NCBI GenBank assembly: GCA_026936335.1
Contig: JAPMXV010000067.1
Span: 1-64,000, forward strand
Reading direction: 5' to 3'
DNA length: 64,000 bases
DNA from: Mantamonas sphyraenae
Taxonomy: Eukaryota > CRuMs > Mantamonadidae
Under the pieces are notes generated by a model that ran no database searches, had not been told where the DNA came from, and worked only from the letters and a program-made list of their open reading frames with translations. Shown one piece after another: positions 10,001-25,000 of this stretch. A program made the position numbers and the translations under genes. The stretch's first letter is position 1, and the number at the start of each line of letters is the position of its first letter.

Positions 10001-13000
10001 GGCCACGTGTGGGCCAACTCCTCCTCCACCCTTGCGTTCGGTTTCAGTCCCAGTCTCACGGGTCTCCCGGCCACAATCGATGCTGCCGTCACCAAGCTCG
10101 GTGCAACGTATCCCTTGACCATCGGCGACTCTGGCGGTTGGAACATGACCCTCACGGCCACCTGCCATTACTGCACCTTGTCCAACACCTCCTTCACCGG
10201 CACTGCCACGCAGCTCATGGCCCTGTGGTCTGCGGTTACCGTCTCTTTCAACAACACCCGCTACAACGACACACTGAGCCTCACGCTCTCCCTTGCTTCC
10301 GCGTCTGCCACCCAGTCTAGCGCAGTCCGTGCTTGCCCTCCCACTTCCCTCTCCAGCCTCCAGATCGGCACCACTGCAAACGACTATTCGTACCACGCCA
10401 TCCAAAACAACGCTGGCGAACTCATTGTCACCATCCTCACCCAAGGGTCGTTCCCCACCTACACAAACGCAGGCGACTGGGATGTCGTCGTCCAAAAGTA
10501 CGGCACAGACGGTTCCCTCCTCTGGACACGCCAGACCGGTTCCACCGCTCAGGATAACCCATACAAGGTCGCCGTCGATGCAGCCGACAACATCTACGTC
10601 GTAGGCATTGCTGACGCCACCTTCAACGGCCAGCCCCTCACAGGCACCCGTGACGTCTTTCTCATGAAACTCGACACTCTCGGCAACACCCTCTTCACAA
10701 AGCTCTATGGCAGTGGCAGTTCCATCCCCTTTGTTGTCGCCATCACAGCAGACCAACAACGTGCTCTCATCGGTGGCAAAACGACCGGCACATTGGGAGG
10801 CGCCAACGGCGGTGCCGATGATGTCTTTGTTCTCGCTGTCAACGTCACCAACGGCGCCATCCTGTCCAGCGGTCAGGTTGCTGCTGCCGGCGCACAGTCT
10901 ACATGGGCAGGGTGCATGGATGACCACGACAACCTCTACGTCGTCGGCGGTACAGCCGCTTCCATGGACGGCCAACCATTCGCGGGGAGCAATGACGCCT
11001 TTGCTGTCAAGTTCAACGCCGCTGCACAAAAGCAGTGGGTCAAGTTGACCGGTGCAGCCGGCTCAGATCTCTTCCATGGTTGTGTTGCGCACAACGACAT
11101 GCTCTTTGTCGCCGGCAGCGAAAACGGAAACGCAATCGTGGCCATGCGCCAAGACACAGGCGCCATCCAGTGGACCACCCCGCTCATCGAAAACGCAGAC
11201 CTCGTTATTGGCATCGATGTCTCACCGGGAGGAACCATCATCGCTGCAGGACGCACCAGTGGAAGCCTGCCTGGCTTCACAAACGCTGGCTCCTCCGACT
11301 ACTATGTCCTCCACGCACTCCCAAACAACGGTTCAGTTGTGTGGTACTCCCAGTATGGCTCAAGTGGCGGTGAGACCGCGCAGGCAATGACCACCACCTG
11401 CAAACCTCAGGCTCTCGTCGCAGGTTCCACTGCGGGTGCCCTGCACGGTTCCAATGCCGGCGCTGCCGACGCCTTTGTCTCCGTCATCGATATCCCAAAC
11501 ATTGCCCCCGTTCTCACTGGTCTCTCGCAATCGATCTCCGTGCACACGACCGACCTTGGTGCCGCCCACCCCATCACCATCATGGATGACAACCGTATCC
11601 TCACCTTGACACTGTCCTGCACATCGTGCACCCTTTCCAGGACCTCTCTCGAGGGTACAGCTGCACAACTCGCCAGCCAGTGGGCACAAGTCACCTCCTC
11701 CTTCCCTGTTCCCGACACCCTAACCGTCCAGCTTTCCGACGGTCAGCTCACGACCGTCCAACACATTGCCATCGTGAACTTCTCACCCACTCTCTCTGGC
11801 CTTCCCGCCACCCTGGACTACACAGTGACAAACCTCGGCGCACTCTACCCGATCAACATCACGGACGACACCCCCCTCACCCTCACCCTCAACATCTCTT
11901 GCTCCTTCTGCACCTTGTCCAACACGTCCTTCACTGGCACTCCTGCCCAGCTCCAGGTTCTTTGGACACAGGTCACCGTAGCCTTTGCGCCTGACCATGC
12001 AAACGACACTCTCACGCTTCTTCTTTCTGATGGCTTCTCGTCAGCCCAGCAGTCTGCCTCGGTGCGCGGCGGGTGCGATTCTGCAGGCCCCAATCTCGTC
12101 ATTCAGTACGGAACCACTGCAAGTGACACGGGCTACGGTGTCGCTTTTGACGCGTACGGCAACGTCTACGTCACCGGAAACACAGCAGGCAGCCTGCCAG
12201 GTTTCACCAACGCTGGCGGCCAGGATATGTACACAATCAAGTACGACCGACACGGCGCCGTCCAGTGGCGATACCAAGTCGGCAGTGCAAACGACGATTA
12301 CGCCACCGGAGTTGCCGTCGATCTCGATGGGAATGTGTTCGTGGTGGGCTTCGCCTTTGGCTCCATTGACGGCCAAGCCTATGGAGGCTCGTACGAGATG
12401 GTCGCCTACAAACTCGACAAGGACGGCAACAAGCTGTGGACTCGCATGTACGGCAACGCCGGCACTGACCTTCTCTACCACGTTGCCGTTTCCTCCGACC
12501 TCCAGCACATCTACGTGGCCGGCCAAACAGAGTCGTTTGCACCTGGGGGTGCCGGCAGCCATGACGCCTACACCGCCAAGCTGCTCACCAGCAACGGCAA
12601 CATCGTTTGGCAACAGGTCCTCGGTGGCACCCTCGACGACACCACCACCGGATTTGCACGCGACGCCGACGAAAACCTGTACCAATGCGGCTACACAAAC
12701 TCTGCCTCCTTCGATGGCATTGCCATCATTGGCAGTTTTGACGTCTACGTGTTCAAGCGCGACAAGGACGGCAACAAGCTGTGGTCAAAGCGCTACGGCA
12801 CCACCGCAGGCGACTATTGCAAACGTCTCGACGTCCGCGCAGGACGTGTCGTCCTTTCGGCAGACATCGGCGCTGCCACGTTCAATGGTCAAAACGTCGG
12901 CGGTGCCTCTCATGGCCTGCTTGTTCTCAACGCCACTACAGGCGACATGTTGTGGTCCGACTTGCAGAGGTCCACGGCTGACACTTATGCCGAGGGCGTC

Positions 13001-16000
13001 GGCCTGACCTCCACAAACCTCATTGCGACCACTGGCGTAACCGTAGGTTCATTCCCGGGCTACAACAACGCCGGTGGAAACGATTGGTTTCTGTCCATCT
13101 ACACCCTCGACGGCACCCGCGTGGATCGTCGCCAGTTTGGCAGCACCGGCGCAGACGCACTCCGCTACATGGCCACCGGCTGCGACGGACAAATCGCAGT
13201 CTCTGGCTCTGCAGGTGCTTCCATGCTTGGACAACCTGTCATCGGTGGCGGCGACGCATTCGTGTGGACCGAGCGCGTCAACATTGCGCCGACTCTCACG
13301 AATCTGCCCGCGCGTGTTCTCGCCTCCACACCGCTGTATGGCTCCCAGCAGCCGCTGACGATTCATGACTACGAAGACGACGTGATCCAGTTTACTGTGT
13401 CGTGCACCCGTTGCAATGTGAACGGTACGGGGACGCCGTCGGTGACTCTGAGCGGACGCGCAGCGGAGCTCAACGCCGCTTGGCTTACCATGAGCGTGAC
13501 CTTTGACGCCTCGTATGCCAACGACACGGTGACATGGACGGTTGCAGACGCATGGCACACGACCAGCTCGCGCCGTCAGGTGGAGGCGTGCACGTACCCG
13601 CGTGTGCAGCGCGTAGCCCACTTTGGTGGCTCTGGCAACGACAACGGTGAAAGTGTGACGGTGGACAGGTTTGGCAACATTTACGTGGGATCGACCACGA
13701 CGGGTTCGCTCGGTTCCGCCAACGCCGGTGGTTGGGACGCGTATGCGCGCAAGATGGATTATCTTGGCAACGCGCTGTGGACCAAGCAGTGGGGCTCGGC
13801 AGGCACCGAACACGTGTACAGTGTGGTGGTGGACCTGGACGAGAATGTGTACCTTGGCGGTACCACCACCACGACCTTGGTCGGCACACATCTGGGCGGA
13901 AACGACGGCTTCCTGATCAAACTCGACAAGAACGGAAACCAGCTGTGGGCGAAGCAGGTGGGCTCCACTGGAAGCGACGACCTTCGTGCACTGCTCATTG
14001 ACCCTGATGGAAAGCATTTCTACGCCGTGGGTCTGTCGGCAAGCACCACGTGGACTGGGCGCACAGGGTACGGAAGCCACGATTTCGTGTGGGTCAAGTA
14101 CACCACCAGCGATTGTGCATTTGTGGTGGGTGCTCAGGGAGGCGGTGCTGCGGATGATTGGATGCGCGGCGCCGCTTTGGATGAGCACGGCAACGTGTAC
14201 ATGTCCGGTTACACGACGGCCAGCGTGAATGGCCAGCCGTACGCAGGCAGCAACGACTTTTTGACCATCAAGTTTGACCGCGACGGAAACGTGGTGTGGA
14301 CACGTATGTTTGGTGGCACCGGATCAGATGTTGTGCATCGCATGACCTACCACAAGGGCATGGTGTTTGTGGACGGATACGTGAACAGCGACGTCAACGG
14401 CGTGCAGCGTATCGGTGGGCAGGACGCAGCCGTCGTGGCCTACAACGCCACCACGGGTGACCTGTTGTGGAACAACGTGTTTGGCACCCATGCCCTGGAC
14501 TACTCGCACGGCGTGGCCGTCACCTCTGGCGGTGTGCTTGTGGCTGCTGGTCTCACGCAGGGCTACACGCCGTACAACGACTACGGTACGTCCAACGACG
14601 TGTTTTACGCGCTGATCGAAGCGACCACGGGACGTGTGCTGAAGTATGTGCAGCAGGCGCTTGCTGGCGACGACTACCCGCGTCACGCGGTGTGCAACTG
14701 CCACGACCAGGTGGTTATCTCGGGTGGCTCTGGCAGCTCGTGGCCCGATGGATACACCAATCAGGGTAGTTACGACCTGTTTGTGTGGGTGGCCGACGCA
14801 AATGCGCCGCCAGAGGTGTCGGGCCTCCCGAACAAGATCGAAGCGTCGTTGGGATCCTGGAACGCGGCTGCCTCGCCGCTGACCATCGTCGACGTGGACA
14901 CGTCTGTGCTCAGCATGAACGTGTCCTGTGCGTACTGCAACGTGAACGGCACCGGAGTGTTGCTGCAAACCAGTGGCACTCCCGCGCAGCTCATGGCGTT
15001 GTGGAAGACGCTGACGTTTACTCTGGACGCAACACGTGACAACGACACCCTGTCGGTGTCGCTGAACGACGGGTTTACGACCGCTCGCGTGCATGTGCCC
15101 GTTGTGGCGTGCTTGGGTCCGCGCTCCACCCTGGATGCAGTCATTTTGCAAACCAGTGCGGACGACCGCGCTTGGGGATCGAATGTGGACAGGCAGAACA
15201 ACCTGTACATTGCGTCTTCGACCAGTGGGGCGCTGGCTGGATCGGCCATTGGTGATTGGGATGCGTACGTGCGCAAGATGGACCGCAACGGCGTCACCCT
15301 GTGGCAGACACAGTTTGGCACGACCTCCACCGACTATGGGTACAGCATCGACACCGACTCGTTGGGTAACATGTATGTGGGTGGAGCGACATCGGGATCG
15401 CTGTTCCATGCCAACTTTGGCGGACAGGACGCCTTTATGGTCAAGTTCGATGTGAATGGCAACGTGATGTGGCAGAAGCAGTACGGCTCTGCGAGCACTG
15501 ACGACTTCCGTGCCGATGCAGTGGTCACCCCTGACGGCAAGTTTGTCTACACTGCCGGGTACACGGCGTCATCGTTCCACGGGGACACCGCCCTGGGCAG
15601 CAACGACTTCCTGATTGTCAAGGTGGACACAGAAACGGGCAACTTGGTGTGGTCGCGCCAGTGTGGTGGCAGCGGAGATGACGTTGCACACGGCCTGACG
15701 ATGGACGACGAGGGCAACATCTACGTGGTCGGTTACACATCCAGCAACCCGTTCAACGGCGTGGCTACCAACGGAGGCTACGATTATGGCATTGTCAAGT
15801 ACTCTCCAGACGGGGCCATCATCTGGAGTGCTACGGTGGGCTCGACCACGACAGACTACGGATACCGAGTGGCGTACGACAACGGCCGCGTGTTTGTCAA
15901 TGGTGTGGTCAATGGCGCCGTCAACGGTGTACCGCTTATTGGCGGACAGGACAACATGGTGGTGGCACTCAACGCAAGTACGGGTGCGCTGCTGTGGAAC

Positions 16001-19000
16001 AAGATGTTGGGTACGACAACCACCGACGAAGGTTGGGGCGTGGCCGTGGCTCCATCGGGTCTCGTGGGCGTGTTTGGCGACGTGGGCGGCACTCTGACAG
16101 GTGTAAACAACCCCAACGGAGGCCAGGACGCATACTATGCCCTTCTGCACCCGGTTACGGGTGAGCTGCTGTACGAGTTCCAGTACGCAGACAACACGGG
16201 GACGCTCCTTCCGCGCGCTGCGAGCATGAACTGTTTCAGTCAGATGTTCATGACGGGCGCCACCACGGGCAACTTTGCTGGAGTGGCCAACCAAGGCAGC
16301 TACCAGGCCTTTGGATGGATGCGCGAAGCAAACGCCCCGCCGCAGATCAGCGGCCTGCCGACAAGTTTTGCCAGCAGCATTGCGCAGGTTGGCACCACGT
16401 ACCCGCTCCTTATCAAGGACTTCGAAGACGCGGATATGAACATGACGGTGGTGTGTGCACATTGCAACGTGAACGGCACGGGCAGCACGACGCTGGTTGT
16501 GCGCGGAAAGGCTGCACAGCTGATGAGCGCCTGGTCGACCATCAGCGTGGTGTTTTCCAACGACTACGCTAACGACTCGCTGACAGTCAGTGTCAACGAT
16601 GGCTTCAACACGGTCAGTGACTCGTCGTTGATCATTTCGTGTTTCCTGCCCAAGCCCGAGCCGCGCTACATTCAGTTCGGCACAAGCTCGGACGACCGTG
16701 CATACTCCAGCACAGTGGATCGCGAAGGCAACCTGATCATTGCGGCGCACACTACGGGGGCTCTTGCCACAGCCAATGCTGGCGGATGGGACAATTACAT
16801 TCGCAAGTACGATCCGACAGGCACGCAGGTGGCGTGGACCATCCAGAGGGGTGGTACGGGCACAGAAGCCATCCACGAGGTGACCACAGACGCCGCTGGC
16901 AACATTTATTGGGTTGGATACACCAACGGGGCGTTCCCGGGTTTCGCTCATGCGGGAAGCAACGATTTCCTGATGGGAAAGGTGAGCCCGACCGGCCAGT
17001 GGGTGTGGACTCGCCAGATGGGCACGGCCGCAAACGAAGTGCTGCATGGAGTGGGCATGTCGCCCGACGATGAGCACATGTACGTGTTTGGGTACTCCTC
17101 GGGAACAATTGGCGGTGCCAACGCCGGTTCAGAGGACCTGTATCTGGGCAAGTACAAGGCATCGGACGGTGCCACCGTGTGGCAACGCCAATTGGGAGTG
17201 AGCGCCTCGGACATCTTTTTGAACGGTGTTGTGGACGAGAACGAATTTGTGTACGGCGTGGGCAGGGTCACGGGTGCGCTGAACGGCCAAACGTTTGCCG
17301 GAGGAAGCTACGATGTGGTCCTTGTCAAGTATGACAAGGATGGCAACCACCAGTACACAAGGCTGTGGGGTGGTGCCAGCAACGAGGAGGCATACAGGGT
17401 TACGCTCGTGCCTGGAGGCCGCTTGGCTGTTGCGGGGTACACCGACAGCAACCCGTTTGCAGGCCAGGCGTCGCTGGGCGGCCGTGATGGCTTTGTGGTG
17501 ATGGTCAACAGGACCACTGGTGACACTGCATGGGTAAGGATGGTTGGTACGGACAAGACCGACACCCTGCACGCCATCTCCTCGCTTCCGAACGGCCTGG
17601 TGGCTGCGGGTGGTGACTCGGGTGGTGACGTTTCACTCGGAAACCAAGCTGGAGGCAATGGTAACGACGCTGCTGTGTTTGTGCTGGACGCAGACACGGG
17701 CACGCTGCAGTTTGCACGTCAGCTGTCGCTGTACGGCACAACCTTTTTCACGGATGCAACGTCCACGTGTCACAACCAAGTGTTCTTTACGGGACGTGCA
17801 AACGTGGCATTGCCTGGAAACACGGCGAGTGGAAGCTGGGACCCCATGGGCTGGCTGATGGACGTGGACGTGCCGCCCACGGTGACGGGCATGCCTGCAA
17901 CCATGGCCAACACAGAGACGTTTGTGACCAGCAACTACCCGCTGACGATCAGCGACTATGAAAACTACGGCACCATGCAACTGACGGTGTCGTGTGGCAA
18001 CTGCAACGTGAACGGTACCGGATTGCAGAGCAAGACGATGCAAGGCAACTCGGCACAGCTCATGGCCGCCTGGTTGGGCATGAGCATTACCTTTGACACG
18101 AGCTTGGGCAACGACACACTGTACGCACGCGTGTTTGACGGAGTCAACACGGTGGCGGCGCAGACGGCGGTGACCGGATGCAGCGCGGTCAAACCTGCCG
18201 ATTGGACGCTGCAGTTTGGCACGGGATCGAACGAAGACGCATACTCTAGCACGTGGGACCACGAGGGCAACCTATTGGTCGGAGCCAACACGTACGGATC
18301 TCTGTATGCAACAATCCAAGGAGGAAATGACTGGTATGTGGCCAAGTTCTCGCCGCAGGGCACCCTTCTGTGGGGCCGCCAGTACGGTACCAGCGCAAAC
18401 GACGCGGTGCATGACATCGATGTGGACGATCATTCCAACGTGTATGCTGGTGGTTACACCGGGGGTACCCTGTTTGACACCGCGTTGGGAAGCAACGACT
18501 TTGCAGCGGTCAAGTTTGATCGCGATGGCAACATGATTTGGAGGAAGCAGTGGGGTTCGTCAGGCAACGACGTGCTGCATGGTGTGGCCGTGAGCACGGA
18601 CAACACACATGTGTTTATGGCGGGCTACACAGGCGGGTCGTTGGGTGCGGCCAACGCAGGCGGAGTCGACTATGTGGTCATGAAGATGACCGCACACGAC
18701 GGCGCAGTGCTGTGGTACAGGCAAGTCGGTAGCGCCGGCAGCGACCATGTCATTGACATGGACATCGATGCCATGGACAACCTCTACTTGATAGGCTACG
18801 GCCAGGGTTCGATCCATGGCCAACCGTACCAGGGCAGCGAGGAATCCGCCGTGCTGTCGTACGATAAGGATGGCAACCACAGGTGGACGCGCATGATTGG
18901 TACGAGTGGGTCGGATACGTTCTACCGCGGTCAACAGAGCAACGGAGTGTTGTACGCCACTGGTCACATCCGTGCATCTGTGAGTGGCCAACCGTACTCA

Positions 19001-22000
19001 GGCGGTGCCTCGGACGTGTTTGTCGTGGCATACAACGCCACAGATGGCACAGAGTTGTTTGTGCGCCTGGCGGGCACGGACAACGAGGATTGGGCACATG
19101 GATTGACGGTGACGCCGACCGGCCTCGTGGTGGTCGGCGGCGACACGCGTGGATCGCTCGCGGGCTTTGAAAGTCCCAACACCAATTTGGACATGGCGTA
19201 CTGGGTGTGGGACACCCAAGGCAACTTCCAGTACCATCATCAGTGGATCGATGTGACATCCAACTCGCAAACGCGCAACGCAGAGTCGGATTGCCACAGC
19301 CGAGTGGCGTTTACAGGCTACGCCGCCTCCGCCATGGCAGGACAGACCGCTTATGGAGGCAATGATGCCGCCGTGCGTGTGACCAGTGTGGACGTGCCAC
19401 CCACGGTGACCGGCTTGCCGCTGACGTTTGACGAGGCGTCCATGGCGGCGGGTAGGTATCCGCTGGCCATTGCAGACTTTGAGGACTTTGCCACCACGCA
19501 ACTGGTTGTGTCGTGTGAAAGCTGCAATGTGAACGGCACGGGCAGCAACCGCGTGGTTGTGCAGGGCAAGGTGGCCCACTTGATGGCCGCGTGGATGACC
19601 ATGCGCGTGGATGTGGACACTGCGACGACCAGCAACGACACCCTTGTGGTGAGTGTGTTTGATGGCGTCAACACAGTGACCCAGCGCATGGCACTGCTCG
19701 TGTGTTTGGACAACAGCGGCATGCGCAACTTTCTGTCACAGTACGGCACCAGTGGCACCGACAACGGCTACTCGGTCACCGTGGATCGCGAAGGTGGCAT
19801 CCTCATTGGTTCCCACACATATGGTGCGCTGGGTGCGGCCAATGCAGGCAGTGCAGACGCATACGTGCGCAAGTACAGCCGCACGGGCGAGATGCTGTGG
19901 ACGTGGCAACAGGGAGGCGCCGGAAACGACGTCGTCCATGCAGTTGCCACAGACAACGATCTCAACGTGTACGCTGTTGGATATGCAACCGCTGCCTTCC
20001 CCGGCTGCTCGTATGTCGGTTCGAATGACTTTTTGATTGTCAAGTTGAACCAGCATGGTGTGCGCCAGTGGGCCGTCATGTATGGTAGCACGGGCAACGA
20101 TGTGCTGCATGGCGTGGTGGTGACCAAGGATGGTTCGGCCATTGTGGTGAGCGGCTACACCGACGGCAACGTCGCCGGAACGAATCTGGGTGGCATGGAT
20201 TGGCCTGTGATGAAGCTGCGCACGTCGGACGGCGCCAAGGTGTGGCAGAGGCAGATCGGTACAGCCAACCATGAGCACTCGCACTGGTCGGTGATCGACG
20301 AGGAAGACAATGTGTACATCTTTGGCAACTCGCAGGGCGCCTTTGGCGGCAAGACCAACGCTGGAGCATACGACATGGCCGTTGCCAAGTTGGACACCAA
20401 CGGCAACACGGTGTGGACGTGGTTGGCAGGTTCGAACCTTGATGACTCGCTGAGTCGTGGCTACTACAGCAACGGCATGGTGTACGGAGCGGGTTACTCG
20501 CAAGGCACAGGTGTGTTGGGCGACCAGGTGCAACCTGGAGCGGCCGACATGGCTGTGGTCAAGATCAACGCCACGACAGGCGTTGCATCGTGGCTCCGCC
20601 TCCTGGGTGGACCCAGCAATGACTACGCGCACGCCGTGGTGGTGAACAAGTACGGCACTGTTCTGGCGGGCGAATTGTCTACCAGCCGCATGGACGGTTT
20701 CTCTGCGCCCAACAGTGAAGACATGGCCTACTACCTTCTGGATGCCGATGGAAACAAGCGCTACGAGTACATGGATGTGCTGCCGGGTATCCACAAGATC
20801 AGGACGGCACACATGCTGTGCGGTGACAACAACCTGGCCGTTGCTGCTGGTGACACCACCACGGCTCTGCCTGGCCAATCGTTGGCTGGCGGCTGGGACG
20901 CGTACGTGCGCACGTTGGCGGTGGATGCGCCGCCCATCCTGCGAGGCCTGCCCAGTTCGGTGTCGTCCACGCAGAGTGCGTTTGGACAGGCACACACCCT
21001 GCGCATCGATGATCCAGACAGCCCTGTGCTGAACATGACGGTGTCGTGCACGCAGTGTGTGCTGAATGGTACCGGCGGGACGAGTTTGACCGTGACGGGC
21101 AGCCGCCTGCAGCTCGAGGCTGCGTGGAAGACGCTGAGTGCAACCTTTTCGCAGGATCCGGCTGTGCATGAGGCAGTGGTCGTGACTGTGAGCGATTTGT
21201 ACAGCAGCCGCGACCATGTGATGTCTGTGCTTGCGTGTGCAGGCGTGCAGCCGACGTGGAGCCAACAGATCGGCACGACGAGCAGCGACTACCTGCGTGG
21301 CATGGCACGCGATGGCTTTGGGAACCTGTATGTGACTGGTATGGCCACGGCGGCGTTCCCGGGCAAGGCGTTTGGTGGCACACGCGATGTGATTCTCATC
21401 AAGTACAACTCGACGGGTGCGGAGCAGTGGGTGGTGCAGGACAACCACGCGGGCCTGCAGGATCCGTACGAGGTGTGGGCCGACTCGCGTGGCTATGTGT
21501 ACGTCACGGGTCTCACGCAGCAGTCGTACCACGGCCAGGCGTTTGCAGGCAGCAACGATGTGTTTGTGAACAAGTATCGTGCGTCGGACGGCGTGCGTCT
21601 GTGGACAGGTGTGATTGGTTCCACATCCAGCGATGTGCCGCAGAGCATCTGGGGCTCTGCTGACGGAAAGGCCGTGTATGTTGCAGGCTACACGAGTGGC
21701 GCTCTGAGTGGAGAAGGCAATGCCGGTAGCCAGGATGGCTTCTTGGCCAAGTTTGGCACGGTGAACGGCATCCCCGAGTGGGTGCGTCGTCAGGGCACGG
21801 CTGGCGCGGAAACGACGTTCAGTGTGACTGTGGACGAGGATGCAAACGCGTATGCAACCGGTAGGACAAGTGGTGCCCTGTATGGAAGCAACGCGGGTCT
21901 GAACGACGTGTATGTGCTCAAGGTGAACCCGGACGGATTGCCATTGTGGACGGTGCAGTTTGGCGGCACGGGAGCCGAACCTCTGGATGACATTCCGGTG

Positions 22001-25000
22001 CTGGTGCACAAGGGCGTGGCCTTTGTGGCTGGCAGCACAGGAAGCACAACCCTGAATGGACAGACGGCAACCAACGGTGCGCCGTTTGTGGTGGCGCTGG
22101 ATGCAAACACGGGCGCGCAGCTGTGGACGTCGATTGTGGCTACGGTGACAAGCACGACGTACGTCAACGGCGTGTCGATGACACCCAGTGGACACCTGGT
22201 GGTGGGCGGCTACACGCAGGGCACGATGAATGGCCAGGTCAGCGCAGGATCCAACGATCTGTGGTACGCCGTGTTGGACACGGCGCAGAACGGCAGTGTG
22301 CTTGTGGTGAAGCAGTTTGGCACGAGCGGCGCTGATGTGGCGCAAGGGCTGGCCGTGACATGCGCAGGCGAGGTTGTGCTGTCAGGCTACACGACGGGTG
22401 TGTTTGGTGAGGCAAACGCGGGCGGCTACGACTTTTTCGTGGTGAAGCGCGATCTGGACAGGCCGCCCGAGGTGGCACTGAGCACGACACGTTTCGAGGT
22501 GACGAGTGGCGACACAGTGGTGCTGGGCGAACGCCTGAGTGCCAATGTGACCCAGCTCACGTTTGGTGTGGAGGTGCCACGTGTGTATCTGCAGGTGTCG
22601 TGTGTGGAGTGCACCATGTGGATGCCTGCGGTGACCACGCTGGTCAACGGCAGTGTGATGGTGGTGGCCAACAGCACGGGCATGTCCACAGTGGCCGAGG
22701 TGACGGCCAACGTGACGCAGGTCCAAGCATGGCTGCGTAGCCTGCACGTGCGCTTCAACGGCAGCAACGCAGACGAACCAATCACCCTGAAGCTCAACAA
22801 CGTTGGCAACACGGGCGCCAACGACGTGCGCGAGTACGTGGTGAATGTCGACGTGCTGTGCGGTGACGTGACGCCCTTTTTGGTGCGCCAAGGCACTGCA
22901 TCGAACGAGGTGGCCCAGGCTGTGGCTGTCGATCGCTACGGCGATGTGGCAATGGCCGGATACTCGGACGCCGCTCTGGCCGGAGCCCATTCGGGCTCGG
23001 CCGATGCGTTTGTGCGCGTGTGGAACAGCCAGGGCAGCGGCGGCTGGCAGGTGCAGTTTGGCACCGCCGGCGCCGATGTGGCCAACGACGTGGTGTATCT
23101 GTCAGACGGCGGTGTGTTGGTGGCAGGCTATGTCAGCGGCGCCCTGTTTGGTCAGACGTACAACGGCGGCGGACGCGATGCCTTTGTGGCGCGCTATTCG
23201 TCGACGGGTGCCCAGATGTGGTTCCGTCTGGTGGGCAGCAGTGGCAACGACGAGGCCAGCAGCATGCAATTGAGCACCTCGCAGGAGTATGTCTACGTGG
23301 TGGGCTACGCAATGGGTGCGGTCAACGGAGCCGCCAACAACGGCGGCATGGATGTGCTTGCATTCAAGATGCGCGTGTCGAACGGCAGCGTGGAATGGAC
23401 AAGCCAGCATGGCGCAGGCGGCAACGACGTGGCCGAACGTGTGTCTCTGACCATGGATGGCACCACGCTGATGGTGGCTGGATCCACCACGGCCGAGGTG
23501 CATGGCCAGCCATACCAGGGCGGAAGCAACGACGCCCTGGTGATGGCCCTGCGCTCGAGCGACGGCACACGTGTGTGGACTCGCACATACGGTGGCGACA
23601 GCGCCGATGTGGTGACCCTTGGACGCGCCGTGGTGGTGCAGGACCTGTTTGTGGTGTCCGGATCCACCGACTCGAGTGTGTTCCTGGGCATGGATGCACT
23701 TGGCAACGCCGATGCGTTTGTGGTCGCCGTGCATGTAGCCAACGGCAACGTGGCGTGGAAGCAACGCGTGGGCACGGCTGCACTGGACCAGGCCATGAGC
23801 ATTGCGCTGATGTCCAACAATGTGCTCGTGGTCGCTGCGGTGACCCAGGGTGCACTGCCCGGCCAGTCTTCACAGGGTGGCCAGGACATTGCATACCTTT
23901 ACATGGATGCGTTCAGTGGCCAGCTTCTGCGCACGGAGCAGGTGGGTGGTTCGGGCTTGGACACCGTTCAGGATGTCGCCGTGACTTGCACAGGCGATGT
24001 GGCCTCGGTGGGCATGACCCAGTCCACCAATGGTATGTTTGCAGGCACAAGTGCGTCTGGAAACAACGACGTCTTTGCAGCAGTGCGCACAGGCTACCGC
24101 TCGCCGCCTTCGGTGGTGGGTCTGACAGACGCGCGTCTGTCGGTGTTCCCCGACCAGGTGCTGCATGTGGGTGTCACACTCCCCGTCAGCATCCACGGCG
24201 TTTCGCTGCCTGGTGACGGTGTGGATGTGTCGTGCACTGCGTGTGTCCTCACACTTGCACCTGCTGCCAACGCCGTGGCCGGTGTGTCTGTGAGTGGCAA
24301 TGGCACGACGCGTGTGACGCTGCGTCTGACGGGTGCGGCCCAGAACGGCTCTGCACTGACTGCCGTGTGGTCTCACCTGCATGTCATGGTGGCCCTGGGT
24401 GCAGGTGGCCCTGTGGATGCCCTTGTGGTGGACACTGTGAGCAGCACCTCGAGTCTGGCAGCAGGTGAAACACGTCGCTACACTGTACCTCTGGCGGTGC
24501 CCTGTGCACCATTGGAGCCGTTTAGGCGCCGTGTGGGCACGTCCAACGGCGAGTGGACGGAGCGCTTGCGCCTTGGCCACGATGGGTCGTTGTACACGGC
24601 CGGTGGCACGTCGCTGAACGCAGCAGATGCGCTGATGCGCAAGTTCAACGCATCCGGAGTGCAGGTGTGGGAGAACCAGTTTGTGAACGCGGGTGGCTCT
24701 TGGGGCCACTACGCCGTTCCTGACAACCGCGGCTCGGTGTTTGTATCGTCCAACTTTATCGGCAACTACGGCTCGCTGGTGAACAGCGGTGGCACGGACA
24801 CACTCATGGCCAAGCTGGACGACACGAACGGCAAGGTGGAGTGGGCGCGTCTGTTGGGCTCGTCGGTGGGCGAGGCATGGAACCTGGTGGAGCTGTCTGA
24901 CGACGGCCAGTACCTGTACCTGGTGGTGGCCAGGGACGACAGCCGCAACCTGGAGGTATCCAAGTTCCACGCAGCGTCGGGTGAACTTGTGTGGTCGCAA

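Noticed and set aside
19736-22345. 869-codon minus-strand frame inside the giant gene
   Set aside because: It mirrors the repeat structure of the propeller protein in reverse and has no independent protein character.
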